Below, in pieces: positions 54,089 through 63,767 of a stretch of DNA of 64,000 bases. Source of the stretch: Halovivax ruber XH-70 (lineage in GTDB: Archaea; Halobacteriota; Halobacteria; Halobacteriales; Natrialbaceae); contig NC_019964.1 of the NCBI RefSeq assembly GCF_000328525.1, forward strand, positions 1,178,001-1,242,000, given 5' to 3'. A program made the translations under genes and the position numbers. Position 1 is the first letter of the stretch. The number at the start of each line of letters is the position of its first letter. The notes beneath the pieces were generated by a model, which worked only from the letters and a program-made list of their open reading frames with translations, did no database searches and was not told the origin of the DNA.

Positions 54089-56485
54089 TTACCGTTCCCG
54101 GTCGTTCACGTCGGCGGTCCGCGGTTCTTCATCTTCGTCGTCAGACTCGGACGACGTCTCGCCGTGTTCGGCGAACGAAAATTCGTCCGCATCGTCCGAT
54201 TTCGATCCCTGGTCGGCATGGTGTCCGGTCTCGAATTCGTCGAGCTTCGACGAGAGTTCGGCGGCCTGTTGTGAGAGGTCGCTCGCGGAACGGGAGACCT
54301 CCGTGATCGCCGTCGTCTGTTCTTCGGCTGCCGCAGCGACGGTTTCGGCCTCCGTCGTCGTCTCTTCGGAGATCGTCGCTGCCTGATCGACCATGGAGAC
54401 GACTTCCTGTGTCGTCGCTGCTTGCTGTTCGGTAGCCGCGGAAATCTCCTGGATTCCATCGCTCGTTTCACTCGCGTACTCGGCGATTTCTTCCAGCGCA
54501 TCGACAGTATCCTCGACCGCCTGGCGGTGACGGGCAATTCGCTCACTGGTCTGCCTGACCTCCCCTGCCGCGTAATTGGTTTCCTCTTCGATCTCCTCGA
54601 TTCGTTCCTCGATGTCTCTGGCCGCTTTTTGCGTGTCCTCTGAGAGTTCCTTGACCTGATCGGCGACCGCCGAGAATCCATCGTTGGATTGCGTCGCTCG
54701 ACTGGCCTCGATGTTGGCGTTCAGGGCCAACATGTTCGTCTGTTCGGCGACTTCGGTGATGAATTCGACCAGTTCGTCGATCTGGGCGACCTCCTCCTCG
54801 AGGGATTCGATCGCGTCGACGGCCCCTTCAGATTCGGTCTCGATCTCGTTCATTCCGTCGATAGCGCTGCGTGCGACGTCACGACCCTCGTTGCCGGTTT
54901 TTGCGGTCCGCTCGGCGAGATCGGCGACGGTGTGGGACGACGAAGCGATCTCTTCGGTCGTCGTCGAGAGCTCGTTCATCTCTCCGTTGACGGCCTGCAG
55001 ACTCTCGTTCTGGCGTTCCGCGCCGTCGGAGATCTCCTGGACCGACTCCGTGACCTGGGTGCTCGCCGTGTGAACTTCCTCCGTGCTCGCGGTCACTTCC
55101 TCACTCGCCGCCGCGACCTCGTCAGCGAACTGGGAGACCCGTTCGACGGTCTCTTCGAGGTTAGAGAGCATCTGATTGAACTCGAGTGCGATTTCTGTCA
55201 TCGCATCGTTCTGGCTCTCGGGATCCATTCGCCGACTGAGATCGCCCTCTCCACACGCTCGCATCACACTCGAATACTCGTCGGCTTTCGCCTCGAGATG
55301 GGTGTTGATGCGATCGGTTCGGCTGCGTTCTTCCTCTGCTTCCTGGCGTGCCTCCTCCGCTTCCTGGATTTGACCGCGTAGCGAGGCGCGCATACTGTCG
55401 AACGCGTTGTACAGTTGACCGATCTCGTCGGGCCGGTTCGACGATAGTTCCGCTTCGAGGTTTCCAGCTTCGAGTTCCGATGCCCGATCGGCCAGCCGCG
55501 TGATCGGACGGGACGTGTTTCGCACGATTACGACTCCGACAGCACCGAGACTGAGCATCGAGAGTACTACAAGCGCCAGCACGGATCGGGTGATGTCGTC
55601 TTGCAGTGCGAACGCCGTGTCGACCGGCGTGTGAGTCATGATAACCCAGTCGGTCCCGGGAATCGGCGCGTAGCCCATTGCCATCTCGGCGTGGTCTCCG
55701 TGCGCCATCTCCATTTCGGTGTATCCCGATTTGCCGTCGATTCCGCGTTTGACGGCCTCCGATTCGGCTACATACTCGTTTTCGGGCCCCATGTTCTGCG
55801 TGTTGATGTCCATCGCGTGGTGACTCATCACGACCGTCCCGCGGGAATCGACGATGTGCGTGAAGGACTCGTCGGTGGCGGTCGGTCGTTCGAGCTGTTG
55901 AACCTGCGATTCGAGATCGACGATCACGACGATCGCCCGATCGGGATTTTCCGGGACCTGACTGACGAAGGCGACCGCGTTTGTCTCCGTCGTCGGATCG
56001 AGATACGGATGTGTTACCCGTGTCTGATCTGGGGTTTCGAGGGCGAGTCCCTCGAGTGCCCATTCGATGTCGGCGTCTCGGTAATTCACGCCGTCCGCGC
56101 TCGCTTCCGTACTGGTAAGGACCTCTTGTTCGCCCGTATCGTAGTAGTGAATACCCGCGATGGATGCGGAGCTATCTTGTTGTTCGCTTCTCAGATAGTC
56201 AGCTATCTCTGCGCTATCGCCGCCAGCGACTTGACCTGATGCCGAGAGATATTGCGTTTTTTCTCGCGTACGGTCTACCCATTCACTGATGGTATTCGCC
56301 TGCAGCGTCGTCGATTGCGTCATCTCCTGCTCGGTACTGTCCTGGAGTGAAGATTCCGTCTGGAGGTAGATGGCTCCCCCGACCGCTGCAACGAGCAGCA
56401 GGACGAGCAAAAACAGCAACGAAAGTTTTCGCAAAAAGCTACTCCGGAGTGCTCTGATCGGTGATGCTGAAAGGCGCTTACTCAT
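54089..56485 (-). CDS. Methyl-accepting chemotaxis transducer (cache-type, second)
   Basis: The 798-aa receptor has a first helix at ~20-41 ([20 protein letters not shown]), an extracellular cache-type sensor at ~45-295, a second helix at ~299-319, HAMP ([18 protein letters not shown]) and a signalling coiled coil with tip [19 protein letters not shown]. Its sensor shares [20 protein letters not shown] with the transducer at 19376-21664, so they are paralogues. The ligand is unknown. It converges with the multicopper oxidase. Confidence 0.93.
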   Translation of the reverse strand: MSKRLSASPIRALRSSFLRKLSLLFLLVLLLVAAVGGAIYLQTESSLQDSTEQEMTQSTTLQANTISEWVDRTREKTQYLSASGQVAGGDSAEIADYLRSEQQDSSASIAGIHYYDTGEQEVLTSTEASADGVNYRDADIEWALEGLALETPDQTRVTHPYLDPTTETNAVAFVSQVPENPDRAIVVIVDLESQVQQLERPTATDESFTHIVDSRGTVVMSHHAMDINTQNMGPENEYVAESEAVKRGIDGKSGYTEMEMAHGDHAEMAMGYAPIPGTDWVIMTHTPVDTAFALQDDITRSVLALVVLSMLSLGAVGVVIVRNTSRPITRLADRASELEAGNLEAELSSNRPDEIGQLYNAFDSMRASLRGQIQEAEEARQEAEEERSRTDRINTHLEAKADEYSSVMRACGEGDLSRRMDPESQNDAMTEIALEFNQMLSNLEETVERVSQFADEVAAASEEVTASTEEVHTASTQVTESVQEISDGAERQNESLQAVNGEMNELSTTTEEIASSSHTVADLAERTAKTGNEGRDVARSAIDGMNEIETESEGAVDAIESLEEEVAQIDELVEFITEVAEQTNMLALNANIEASRATQSNDGFSAVADQVKELSEDTQKAARDIEERIEEIEEETNYAAGEVRQTSERIARHRQAVEDTVDALEEIAEYASETSDGIQEISAATEQQAATTQEVVSMVDQAATISEETTTEAETVAAAAEEQTTAITEVSRSASDLSQQAAELSSKLDEFETGHHADQGSKSDDADEFSFAEHGETSSESDDEDEEPRTADVNDRER

Positions 56486-56792
56486 GTTTAGTAGGCAGAA
56501 ACGTTAGTGGGTCAAATAATTACTGCTTTGATGACAACTCATCGTGATCTGTAGGCGCGACCCCCGACGCAGAGGGTATTTTATCCATCTTCTATATGAC
56601 TAGATTGTTACTATTACGGTCGGTTCCGACCGATCCAATACGGGATCGTCGAGGTCCATTCGGCGTCGTTAAGAGATGTGTTCGAGTTCCGCTGTGGATC
56701 GGTTAGCCGCTTCTTCCGGTACTCCCCAGTCATCGACGATCGCTCGAGCAGCATTTCGAAGTCCTGGCGATCGACGCAAATAGACTGATCGA
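56486..56792. other. Interval between the transducer and ZIP genes
   Basis: I see no gene in these 307 bp. CGGTCGG and CCGACCG (56617-56632) form a 7-bp inverted repeat with a 2-base loop. The right part, before the ZIP stop, is GC-richer and featureless. The transducer promoter must lie in 56486-56600, which is AT-rich. Confidence 0.55.
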
Positions 56793-57707
56793 TCAGATCA
56801 CCATCAGCGGCAACATCGCGAGCGTGCCAATCCCGAACCCGGCGGCGAGTTCCTTGTATCCGTTGCCCGGCAGCTCCTCACCGGTTTCGAGCGCTTCGGG
56901 GATGAACTCTGTCGCGACGAGGTAGACCATCGCGCCGGCGGCGAAGCCGAAGCCGAAGGGGAGGAAGTCCCGAGCCCAGGAGACGAACCCGTAGGCGATG
57001 ACCGCGCCGATGGGTTGGGGGAGGCTGGAAAAGACTGCGGCGCCGACCATCCGCCACTTCGAGAGGCCCATCGCGCGCATCGGGATCGCGATGGCGGTTC
57101 CCTCCGGGATGTTGTGGATCGAGATCGCGACGGTCATGAAGACGGCGAGTAGGGGAATCGAGAAGCCGAGGACGGAGAGCCCGCCGTCGAACCCGAGTTC
57201 GGCGAACGAGACCCCGACGGCGACACCCTCGGGGAAGCTGTGGATCGTGAGAATGCCGAGGATGAGCAAGAGCGTCTTGGGGTTGCCCTCGGCGATGGCC
57301 TTCGCTTCGACGGCGTGGTCGTCGTGGCCGTGGCCAGCACCGTCGGTCTGGATGTCTTCCGTCTCCGGAACGTCGGCGTCGTGCTCGTGATCGTGTGAGC
57401 TCCCGGTGCCGTCGTCGATGTCGACCCAGTTGAGTACCAGATCACCGATTTCGACGAGGGCGACGCCGGCCAGCAGCCCGAGGATGAGCATCGTCGGGAT
57501 GCCACTCGAGGCGTAGGCGAGCCCCTCGTCCGCGAGCCCGAAGACGGAGACCGTGACCATGATCCCCGACGCGGTTCCCCACAGGCCGACGTTCCATCGA
57601 TCGCTGAAATCCTCGACGAAGAAGAACGGAATCGCACCGAGCCCTGTCGCGAGCGCGGTGATGAGGCCGGCGACGAAGACGAGGACGAGGTTCTCGATCG
57701 CTACCAT
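56793..57707 (-). CDS. ZIP-family metal transporter
   Basis: The 304-aa transporter has eight predicted membrane helices and the ZIP metal-site motifs HSFPEGVAVGVSFAE (helix IV) and ISIHNIPEGTAIAIP (helix V). A His/Asp-rich loop (SHDHEHDADVPETEDIQTDG, then HGHDDHAVEAK) links helices III and IV and probably binds metal. It imports Zn, Fe or Mn. ATG 57707 (MVAIENLVLVFV) is preferred; an ATG at 57746 would add 13 residues. Two dyads lie directly upstream (57740-57776). Confidence 0.93.
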   Translation of the reverse strand: MVAIENLVLVFVAGLITALATGLGAIPFFFVEDFSDRWNVGLWGTASGIMVTVSVFGLADEGLAYASSGIPTMLILGLLAGVALVEIGDLVLNWVDIDDGTGSSHDHEHDADVPETEDIQTDGAGHGHDDHAVEAKAIAEGNPKTLLLILGILTIHSFPEGVAVGVSFAELGFDGGLSVLGFSIPLLAVFMTVAISIHNIPEGTAIAIPMRAMGLSKWRMVGAAVFSSLPQPIGAVIAYGFVSWARDFLPFGFGFAAGAMVYLVATEFIPEALETGEELPGNGYKELAAGFGIGTLAMLPLMVI

Positions 57708-57739
57708 GCCCGTCTCTATGGACAGCTGTGCAAAAACAC

Positions 57740-57776
57740 TTTCCAATTCGGAAACCAGATTTTGGCAATCCTAAAA
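57740..57776. promoter_or_regulatory. Paired dyads upstream of the ZIP gene
   Basis: TTTCCAATTCGGAAA (57740-57754) has two perfect 5-bp arms. A second, imperfect dyad TTTTGGCAATCCTAAAA (57760-57776) resembles DtxR-type boxes (TTAGGnnnnCCTAA). Their centres are 21 bp apart, two helical turns, and 40-61 bp ahead of ATG 57707. They are plausible metal-regulator operators. Confidence 0.45.
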
Positions 57777-57945
57777 CGTAGTCGGGGGTTTGGCGGTAGC
57801 GTGTCCACTGGTGGGAAGGAACGAGGAGGGTATCTACCCGTGCGCGAGTCCCACGTGCGTTCTGTGGCCGACCCGAGTCTATCGAGGTGCGTTCCGACCG
57901 GCACGGTGAGCAAACGCCTTGAAGGCCCCGTTCGAAGCGTGACCA

Positions 57946-59112
57946 ATGACCGCGTCCCAGCCGACGTTCGACTACGAAGCACGAACGCGAGCGTGCCAGG
58001 AGGCGCTCGCAGACCGCGCCATCGAGTGTGTCGTCCTCTCTCCGGGGCCGAACATGACCTATCTCTCCGGGTTCGTCGACGAACCGATGGAACGCCATCT
58101 CCTACTGTTCGTCCCGCAGTCCGGCGAGCCGATCTTCCTCGCACCGACGATGTACGACGAACAGCTTCAGGCGGACTCGTGGGTTTCACGGCGTCGGCTC
58201 TGGGACGACGGTGACGATCCGACGGACGCGCTGGCCGAGATCGTCGCCGACCTCGATCTCGCTGGCGGGCGTGTCCTCGTCGACGATCGAATGTGGGCGC
58301 TCTTCACGCAGGACCTCCGCGACGCCATGCCTGACGCCACGTTCGGCCTCGCGAGCGAGGTTCTGACCGAGCTCCGTCTGACCAAGAGCGAGGCGGAACT
58401 CGAAGTGATGGCACGAGCGGCCACTGTCGCGGACGACGTGAGCGTCGAAATTCGCGAACTCGGCTCGTCGGCGGTGGGGATGACCGAGGCCGAACTGGCT
58501 CGGGAGATCGAGACGCGACTCGCCGATCACGGTGGCGACGGTCCCTCGTTCGAGACCATCGTCGGTGCCGGGCCGAACGGAGCGAAGCCCCACCACCGGC
58601 ATGGCGATCGAGCGATCCGAGCCGGCGACCCGGTCGTCCTCGATTTCGGAACGCGCGTCGACGGCTATCCGAGCGACCAGACGCGAACGGTCGTCTTCGG
58701 TGAGGACGATTCGACGGCAACGGGGGACAGCACTGGGCCGGAGACGGTCCCCGACGAATTCAGCCGAGTCTTCGAGACCGTCCGCGAGGCCCAGGAAACG
58801 GCTGTCGCCGCTGTCGAACCCGGGATCCCAGCGGAAGCCGTCGACCGGGCCGCCAGAGACGTCATCGAGGCGGCCGGCTACGGCGAGCAGTTCGTCCACC
58901 GAACGGGTCACGGCGTCGGCCTCGAAGTTCACGAACCACCGTACATCGTCGCCGGGAACGAGCGCACGCTCGAACCGGGCATGGTCTTCAGCATCGAGCC
59001 GGGTATTTACGTACAGGATTCGTTCGGCGTTCGGATCGAGGATCTCGTCGTGGTCACCGAGGACGGCTGCCGGCGTCTGAACGACTCGCCGCACGGATAC
59101 ACGGTGCGCTAA
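57946..59112 (+). CDS. M24-family metallopeptidase (Xaa-Pro dipeptidase/aminopeptidase-like)
   Basis: The 388-aa protein has the creatinase-like N-terminal domain and a C-terminal pita-bread domain with all metal ligands visible: D in [10 protein letters not shown] in [11 protein letters not shown] in [14 protein letters not shown] in FSIEPGIY and E in RIEDLVV. It hydrolyses Xaa-Pro peptide bonds by analogy with the family. The start is ATG 57946; it diverges from the ZIP gene across 238 bp. Confidence 0.93.
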   Translation: MTASQPTFDYEARTRACQEALADRAIECVVLSPGPNMTYLSGFVDEPMERHLLLFVPQSGEPIFLAPTMYDEQLQADSWVSRRRLWDDGDDPTDALAEIVADLDLAGGRVLVDDRMWALFTQDLRDAMPDATFGLASEVLTELRLTKSEAELEVMARAATVADDVSVEIRELGSSAVGMTEAELAREIETRLADHGGDGPSFETIVGAGPNGAKPHHRHGDRAIRAGDPVVLDFGTRVDGYPSDQTRTVVFGEDDSTATGDSTGPETVPDEFSRVFETVREAQETAVAAVEPGIPAEAVDRAARDVIEAAGYGEQFVHRTGHGVGLEVHEPPYIVAGNERTLEPGMVFSIEPGIYVQDSFGVRIEDLVVVTEDGCRRLNDSPHGYTVR

Positions 59113-59219
59113 CTCACCCGCCTGTCATCGGCTCTGTTCGTCGCTGGACAGCGTTCGTTCCGCGTTCGACGTTGCTCGTTCCGAAAGGCCTAATCGCGCA
59201 TCGTCCCTGGGTACACCTA

Positions 59220-60152
59220 ATGAGCCAGCAACTGCCGGACGTCCAGGCGAGTGCTCCCGACGTGACTGTCGGCTTGAGTCAGGTGGGCGTCACCGGCGTG
59301 GAGAAACTCGTCAAGATCGCACGACCCGGCAAGCGACCGATCGTGTTGATGGCCGAATTCGAAGTCTTCGTCGACCTACCGTCCTGGCGAAAGGGCGCCG
59401 ACATGAGCCGGAACATGGAGGTCGTCGACGAAATTTTAGAGGAGGCGACCCGCGAGGAGGCCTACCGCGCAGAAGAGGTCTGTGGGGACGCTGCCGAACG
59501 GCTCCTCGAGAAACACGACTACACCTCGCGCGCCGAGGTTTCCATGGAAGCTGCGTTCATGAAACGCGAGCAAACCCCCGAGAGCGACCGTGAAACCCAA
59601 CACACGGTCGATATCATTGCCGCCGCCACGGCGACGGACGAGGGGACCCGCGAGGAGATCGGCGCTCGCGTCGACGGCATGACCGTCTGTCCGTGTTCGC
59701 AGGGCATGTCCGAGGCCCGCGCGCGAACTGCCATGGAGGACCTCGGTGTCGACGACGAGACGATCGACGCGTTCCTCGAGGAGGTCCCACAGCCGGGTCA
59801 CTCACAGCGCGGGCACGCGACGCTCACGGTGGAAGCAGACGGCGATCCGCAGGTCGATCTCGACGACGTCATCGACATCGCTCGCGACGCCATGAGTGCG
59901 CGTATCTACAATCTGGCGAAACGCCCGGACGAAGACCACATGACCTACGAGTCCCACGCCGACGCCAAGTTCGTCGAGGACTGCGTCCGCTCGATGGCCG
60001 AGGGCGTCGTCGACGAGTTCCACCACCTTCCGGACGACGCCGTCGTCACGATGAAACAGTCGAACGACGAGTCGATTCACCAGCACAACGCTCACGCCGA
60101 ACGCGTCGTCGACGTCGGCACGCTTCGCTCCGAGGTTCGGACTGACCAGTAA
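59220..60152 (+). CDS. mptA: GTP cyclohydrolase MptA
   Basis: The 310-aa enzyme opens GTP to 7,8-dihydroneopterin 2',3'-cyclic phosphate, the first step of archaeal pterin/folate synthesis. It matches the FolE2/MptA family: [37 protein letters not shown] and [20 protein letters not shown]. The CPCSQ Cys pair and the His residues are metal ligands in this family. ATG 59220 begins the conserved sequence. Confidence 0.95.
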   Translation: MSQQLPDVQASAPDVTVGLSQVGVTGVEKLVKIARPGKRPIVLMAEFEVFVDLPSWRKGADMSRNMEVVDEILEEATREEAYRAEEVCGDAAERLLEKHDYTSRAEVSMEAAFMKREQTPESDRETQHTVDIIAAATATDEGTREEIGARVDGMTVCPCSQGMSEARARTAMEDLGVDDETIDAFLEEVPQPGHSQRGHATLTVEADGDPQVDLDDVIDIARDAMSARIYNLAKRPDEDHMTYESHADAKFVEDCVRSMAEGVVDEFHHLPDDAVVTMKQSNDESIHQHNAHAERVVDVGTLRSEVRTDQ

Positions 60153-60176
60153 TCGTTACGATCGGTTTTGGGTCCT

Positions 60177-60215
<39 letters not shown>

Positions 60216-60217
60216 GC

Positions 60218-61021
60218 TCACAGTTCGAGCGGCGTCGCCTGTCGCCACTGCGGGAGGAACTCGTCGTACACTTCGGAGACGAAGTCCGGGTCCTTCAGGT
60301 CGATCATGCCGAAGATTTCGCCCGTCGAGAGCGGGTTCGGGACCTGAATACACACCTCTGTCCCGTCGATGACGTTGAACGAACCGGTCACCAGCTCCGA
60401 GGTTCTGACGTCGAACGCATCTCGATTCTGGAGCGTTCGCCGATACCGCTTCCCGACGTTGGGTGAGAGTTCGTCGACGAGCGTTCGACTCATGAGGACG
60501 TCGACGGAGACATCGCGGTCGAGTGCCGCCTCGAGTTCGTCGAGGACCGACTCGCCCACCGTCCGGATGTCGATCTGTGGTGACGGATCGGCTGCGACCA
60601 TGACGATCGTGTCGTCCGCGGCGGTCAACCGTTCGAGCAGGAGGTCGAAGGTGTCTGACGGCCCGATCGCGGCCGTCCAGAACTGCTCCTCGACGGGTTC
60701 GCTCGCCACGAGTTCGTTCGAGAGCTCGTCGACGATCGACTGGTACTGGTCGGCCTTCTCTGCCAGTTCTCGTTTCTTGTCCTCCAGCAATCGATCGAGG
60801 GCTGTCGATGGCTCGACAGCGACGTACTTCTTCGGTCGACTCGCCGTCTGCGTTCTGACCAGATTGTACTGTTCGATCGAGTTGAGAACGTCGTAGATGC
60901 GGCCCATCGGGACGTCGCTCGCCCGTGACAACTCTTTTGCCGTTGTTGGCCCGGTCTTGAGCAGAGACCTGTATGCGCGTGCCTCGTACTCTGACAGCCC
61001 GAGGTCCCTGAGGTTCGCCAT
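60218..61021 (-). CDS. TrmB-family transcriptional regulator
   Basis: The 267-aa protein has an N-terminal winged helix (NLRDLGLSEYEARAYRSLLK; TGPTTAKELSRASDVPMGRI), a coiled-coil linker (RLLEDKKRELAEKADQYQSI) and a C-terminal regulatory domain (AAIGPSDTFDLLLERLTAAD onward). TrmB-type regulators control sugar or energy metabolism genes in archaea; the effector of this one is unknown. The frame is open far upstream, but ATG 61021 (MANLRDLGLSE) is the conserved start. It converges with mptA. Confidence 0.92.
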   Translation of the reverse strand: MANLRDLGLSEYEARAYRSLLKTGPTTAKELSRASDVPMGRIYDVLNSIEQYNLVRTQTASRPKKYVAVEPSTALDRLLEDKKRELAEKADQYQSIVDELSNELVASEPVEEQFWTAAIGPSDTFDLLLERLTAADDTIVMVAADPSPQIDIRTVGESVLDELEAALDRDVSVDVLMSRTLVDELSPNVGKRYRRTLQNRDAFDVRTSELVTGSFNVIDGTEVCIQVPNPLSTGEIFGMIDLKDPDFVSEVYDEFLPQWRQATPLEL

Positions 61022-61202
61022 ACCGCTGTCAACCCGCCCGCCCGACTTAAACAATTCGGTAGTTTGATGGCGTTTCGAGTTGTTCGTCTCAGTGATCGGT
61101 TCTACAGCCGCCACCCGGTTCGAGAGCCTCGATTCGACGATTCGATTTCGTTGTCCGTCGGCATACGCAAGAAGCAGTATCGAACCGTCTCGGATCGTCA
61201 GC

Positions 61203-62897
61203 TCAGTCGCTCCCGTCCCCTTCCAGCACCGCTGTGACACGAGTCCCGAGCGATTCGGGATCGGTGGCCGGCTCCGCCGTGGTGGTCCCTCTGCTGACGA
61301 CGGCTGTGCCGGGTTCGGCGTCGGTCGCGTTCGGGACGACGAGTTTTTCGTGATCGGCGATTCGCATCGCCGCCCGGTGCAGATCCGAACCTGGATCGGT
61401 CCCGACACGGATGGCGAGGGGTCCATCGAGATATCTCGCGACGGCGGTCCCGTACGCTGCAGCACCGACGCCGAGGCGATCGCTTGCCCCGGCGAAGGCT
61501 TCGAGCGCTGATCGGCCAATCGTTCGATAGCGATCCTCCCCGGTGAGGATAGCGAGGTCGAGCAGTGCGTCGGCGAACTCCGCCGTCACGGAGAGCGGCC
61601 GGAGCGGCCGCGAGAGCAAGCCGGGTCCCTCCGTCGGTCCATCGACGAACGAGTCGCCGTCTCGCAAGCGGGCGATCGTTTCGTCGGCGACAGCCTGTGC
61701 GTCGGCGACTGTGTCGGTGCCGACGACGCTGCGAGCAGTCACGAGCGCCCGGAGCACGCGCGTCTGATCGACGAGCGTGCACGTCGGGCCGGTGCCAGCC
61801 GTGTCGTCGATGACGTGGTCGACGACACCGTCGGTAATCCCCCTGGATCGGATCGTTTGCAGGGCCCGATCGGCGTATCGCGTGGCTCGCTCGTCGTCCG
61901 TGTAGGCCGCGTACGTGAGCAGGGCGTCGATTGCGAGGGCGTTCTTTCCGGTGTAGATGGTCGGGTCGACCGGCGGATCGTCGGCCCGTTCGCGACCGGT
62001 GGCGTCCTGCACGTACTGTGCCGGATCGCCAGGTGCTTGACTTCCGGCGAACGCGCCGGCCGCGTCGCTCGTCCCGTCGGCTGGGGCGGCGCTCGTATCG
62101 GCTTGTGGCCGCCACAGGGTCGTCGTCAGATACTCGATGCCTCGCTCGGCGATCGTTCGATAGGAGTCTTCGCCCGTGTGGAGGTAGGCGTTGGCGAACG
62201 CCCGGACGAGCGCGGCGTTTTCGTCGAGCAGTTTCTCGTGCTGGAGCCCGGACCAGTCGCGTTCGGTCGCGAAACGGTAGAAGCCACCGTCGTAGTCGTC
62301 GAGGAGGTTCGTTCCGACGGCGTCGAAGGCTCGTCGTGCCTGGTCGATGTCGCGTTTGAGCGCGAACTCGAGCGCGGCCGGGTAGGGAAACTTCGGCGCG
62401 TCACCCCAGCCGCCCGCCCGATCGTCGGCCGCAGTCTGGAGGGCACCCGTCATTTGCGAGACGATCGTCGAATCGAGCGCTCCCGCCGGTGTGTCGGTCG
62501 TTTCGAGCGCTCGGGGGATCCGGCCGGCGTCGCGTCCGTCCGCGTCCCACCGCTCGCGGACCCGTGTCAGGACCTGGCGCATTCCGTCCGAATCGAGGTA
62601 CCCAGCGCCGGCGATCACCTCCCCGTCGGGCGTGAGGACGACCGTCGATGGGAACCCACCGGAGTTGTATCGGTCGCGCACGCGTGGGTGGCGGTCGGCG
62701 TCGACCCGGATCGGGACGAAGTCGTCACGGATCGCGGCGGCGATCCGGGGATCGGCGTAGGTCTCCGAGTCCATCTCGTCGCACGGACGACACCAGCTGG
62801 CGGTGATCGAGAGCAAGATCGGTGCGTCGTTCGCTCGTGCAGTGGTGAAGGCGTCGGCCCCCCAGTCGTTCCACTCGACGAGCATCTCGTCGGCCAT
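61203..62897 (-). CDS. DUF255 thioredoxin-domain protein (YyaL/SPATA20-like)
   Basis: The 564-aa protein has an N-terminal thioredoxin-like domain (LVEWNDWGADAFTTARAND, WCRPCDEMDSETYADP) and a C-terminal alpha/alpha toroid region of glycoside-hydrolase-like repeats (DGGFYRFATERDWSGLQHEK, YTGKNALAIDALLTYA). In relatives the N-terminal motif is often WCHWCHVM; here it is the more thioredoxin-like WCRPC. The function is unknown in archaea. ATG 62897 is preferred; an ATG at 63017 would add 40 residues and leave almost no promoter space for the divergent fxsA-type gene. Confidence 0.88.
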   Translation of the reverse strand: MADEMLVEWNDWGADAFTTARANDAPILLSITASWCRPCDEMDSETYADPRIAAAIRDDFVPIRVDADRHPRVRDRYNSGGFPSTVVLTPDGEVIAGAGYLDSDGMRQVLTRVRERWDADGRDAGRIPRALETTDTPAGALDSTIVSQMTGALQTAADDRAGGWGDAPKFPYPAALEFALKRDIDQARRAFDAVGTNLLDDYDGGFYRFATERDWSGLQHEKLLDENAALVRAFANAYLHTGEDSYRTIAERGIEYLTTTLWRPQADTSAAPADGTSDAAGAFAGSQAPGDPAQYVQDATGRERADDPPVDPTIYTGKNALAIDALLTYAAYTDDERATRYADRALQTIRSRGITDGVVDHVIDDTAGTGPTCTLVDQTRVLRALVTARSVVGTDTVADAQAVADETIARLRDGDSFVDGPTEGPGLLSRPLRPLSVTAEFADALLDLAILTGEDRYRTIGRSALEAFAGASDRLGVGAAAYGTAVARYLDGPLAIRVGTDPGSDLHRAAMRIADHEKLVVPNATDAEPGTAVVSRGTTTAEPATDPESLGTRVTAVLEGDGSD

Positions 62898-63026
62898 GTC
62901 GGTTTCGAGGCCGGTGAGGCGGGTAAGTCCATCGTTCGCCAGCAGTGCGGCTCCCTGTTCGTCCGCCGTCGACGTCGGAACCCGGTGAAACAAAGGGTTT
63001 TGAGCGTGCAGGTTCAAGTACGCCCA

Positions 63027-63635
63027 ATGCTTCGGTGGATACTCGCGTTGCTCTCGATTCCGTTTCTCGACGCCATCCTGCTCGGTGCGGTCGTCGTCTA
63101 CGTCGACGCCATCGGCTTTCTCGAGATGGTGGCGCTCGTCGTTCTCACGGGCTTCGTGGGGCTCTTGCTCGTCCGCGCGGAGGGCAGGCGGACCCTGCGA
63201 AAGATGCAGCGGCGACTCGCCGCTGGTGAACCCCCGACCGACGAACTGCTGGACGGCGGGCTCCTTATCGCCGCAGGGGCGTTCTTGCTTACGCCCGGGC
63301 TCGTGACCGACGCCATCGGCTTCCTGATCGCCATTCCGGTCACTCGGATTCCCATTCGGCTGTTCGTCAAGCGAGTGGTCGTCACGCCCTACCTCGATCG
63401 GAAGACGGGCGGCTTCGCCACTGGCCAGGTCTGGACGGCCGGCTTCCCCGACGGATCGACCCGGCAGGACGCCAGCTCTTCCGATTCGGGCACCGTCAAT
63501 CTGGGCGCGGATTCGTACCGGATCGACCCCGACGACGTGACCCAGAACGAGGACGGCTCCTACACGATCGACGAGTCGGGTGACACGGATTCGCGCCCCG
63601 ATGACGGCGATGACCGCGACGCCGTAGGGCGATGA
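63027..63635 (+). CDS. fxsA: FxsA-family membrane protein
   Basis: The 202-aa protein has a first helix pair (ALLSIPFLDAILLGAVVVYV and MVALVVLTGFVGLLLV), a second pair (LLIAAGAFLLTPGLVTDAIG FLIAIP) and an acidic C-terminal tail of ~80 residues. The helices match the FxsA family, named for suppression of F-plasmid phage exclusion in E. coli. Its physiological role is unclear. The start is ATG 63027, with a 129-bp divergent region to the DUF255 gene. Confidence 0.9.
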   Translation: MLRWILALLSIPFLDAILLGAVVVYVDAIGFLEMVALVVLTGFVGLLLVRAEGRRTLRKMQRRLAAGEPPTDELLDGGLLIAAGAFLLTPGLVTDAIGFLIAIPVTRIPIRLFVKRVVVTPYLDRKTGGFATGQVWTAGFPDGSTRQDASSSDSGTVNLGADSYRIDPDDVTQNEDGSYTIDESGDTDSRPDDGDDRDAVGR

Positions 63636-63656
63636 TCGCTCGGACAGAAAGAAACG

Positions 63657-63662
63657 TTTAAA
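63657..63662 (+). promoter_or_regulatory. TATA box TTTAAA of tRNA-Ile
   Basis: TTTAAA is centred about 34 bp before the tRNA 5' end, which predicts a short 5' leader, as is usual for archaeal tRNA genes. Confidence 0.6.
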
Positions 63663-63693
63663 GGTCCCTCCCCGCTACCATGGAATGCGGAGC

Positions 63694-63767
63694 GGGCCAA
63701 TAGCTCAATTAGGTTGAGCGCCACTCTGATAAGGTGGAGGCTCTCGGTTCAAATCCGAGTTGGCCCA
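63694..63767 (+). tRNA. tRNA-Ile (anticodon GAT)
   Basis: The acceptor stem is GGGCCAA / TTGGCCC, the anticodon stem CCACT / GGTGG (with loop CTGATAA, anticodon GAT) and the T arm CTCGG-TTCAAAT-CCGAG. The discriminator is A (63767). CCA is not encoded. Its 3' half is repeated at 63873-63897. Confidence 0.96.

Noticed and set aside
61815-63026. Upstream extension of the FxsA frame by about 400 codons
   Set aside because: It is antisense to the DUF255 gene; the FxsA family starts at MLRWILALLSIPFLDA (63027).
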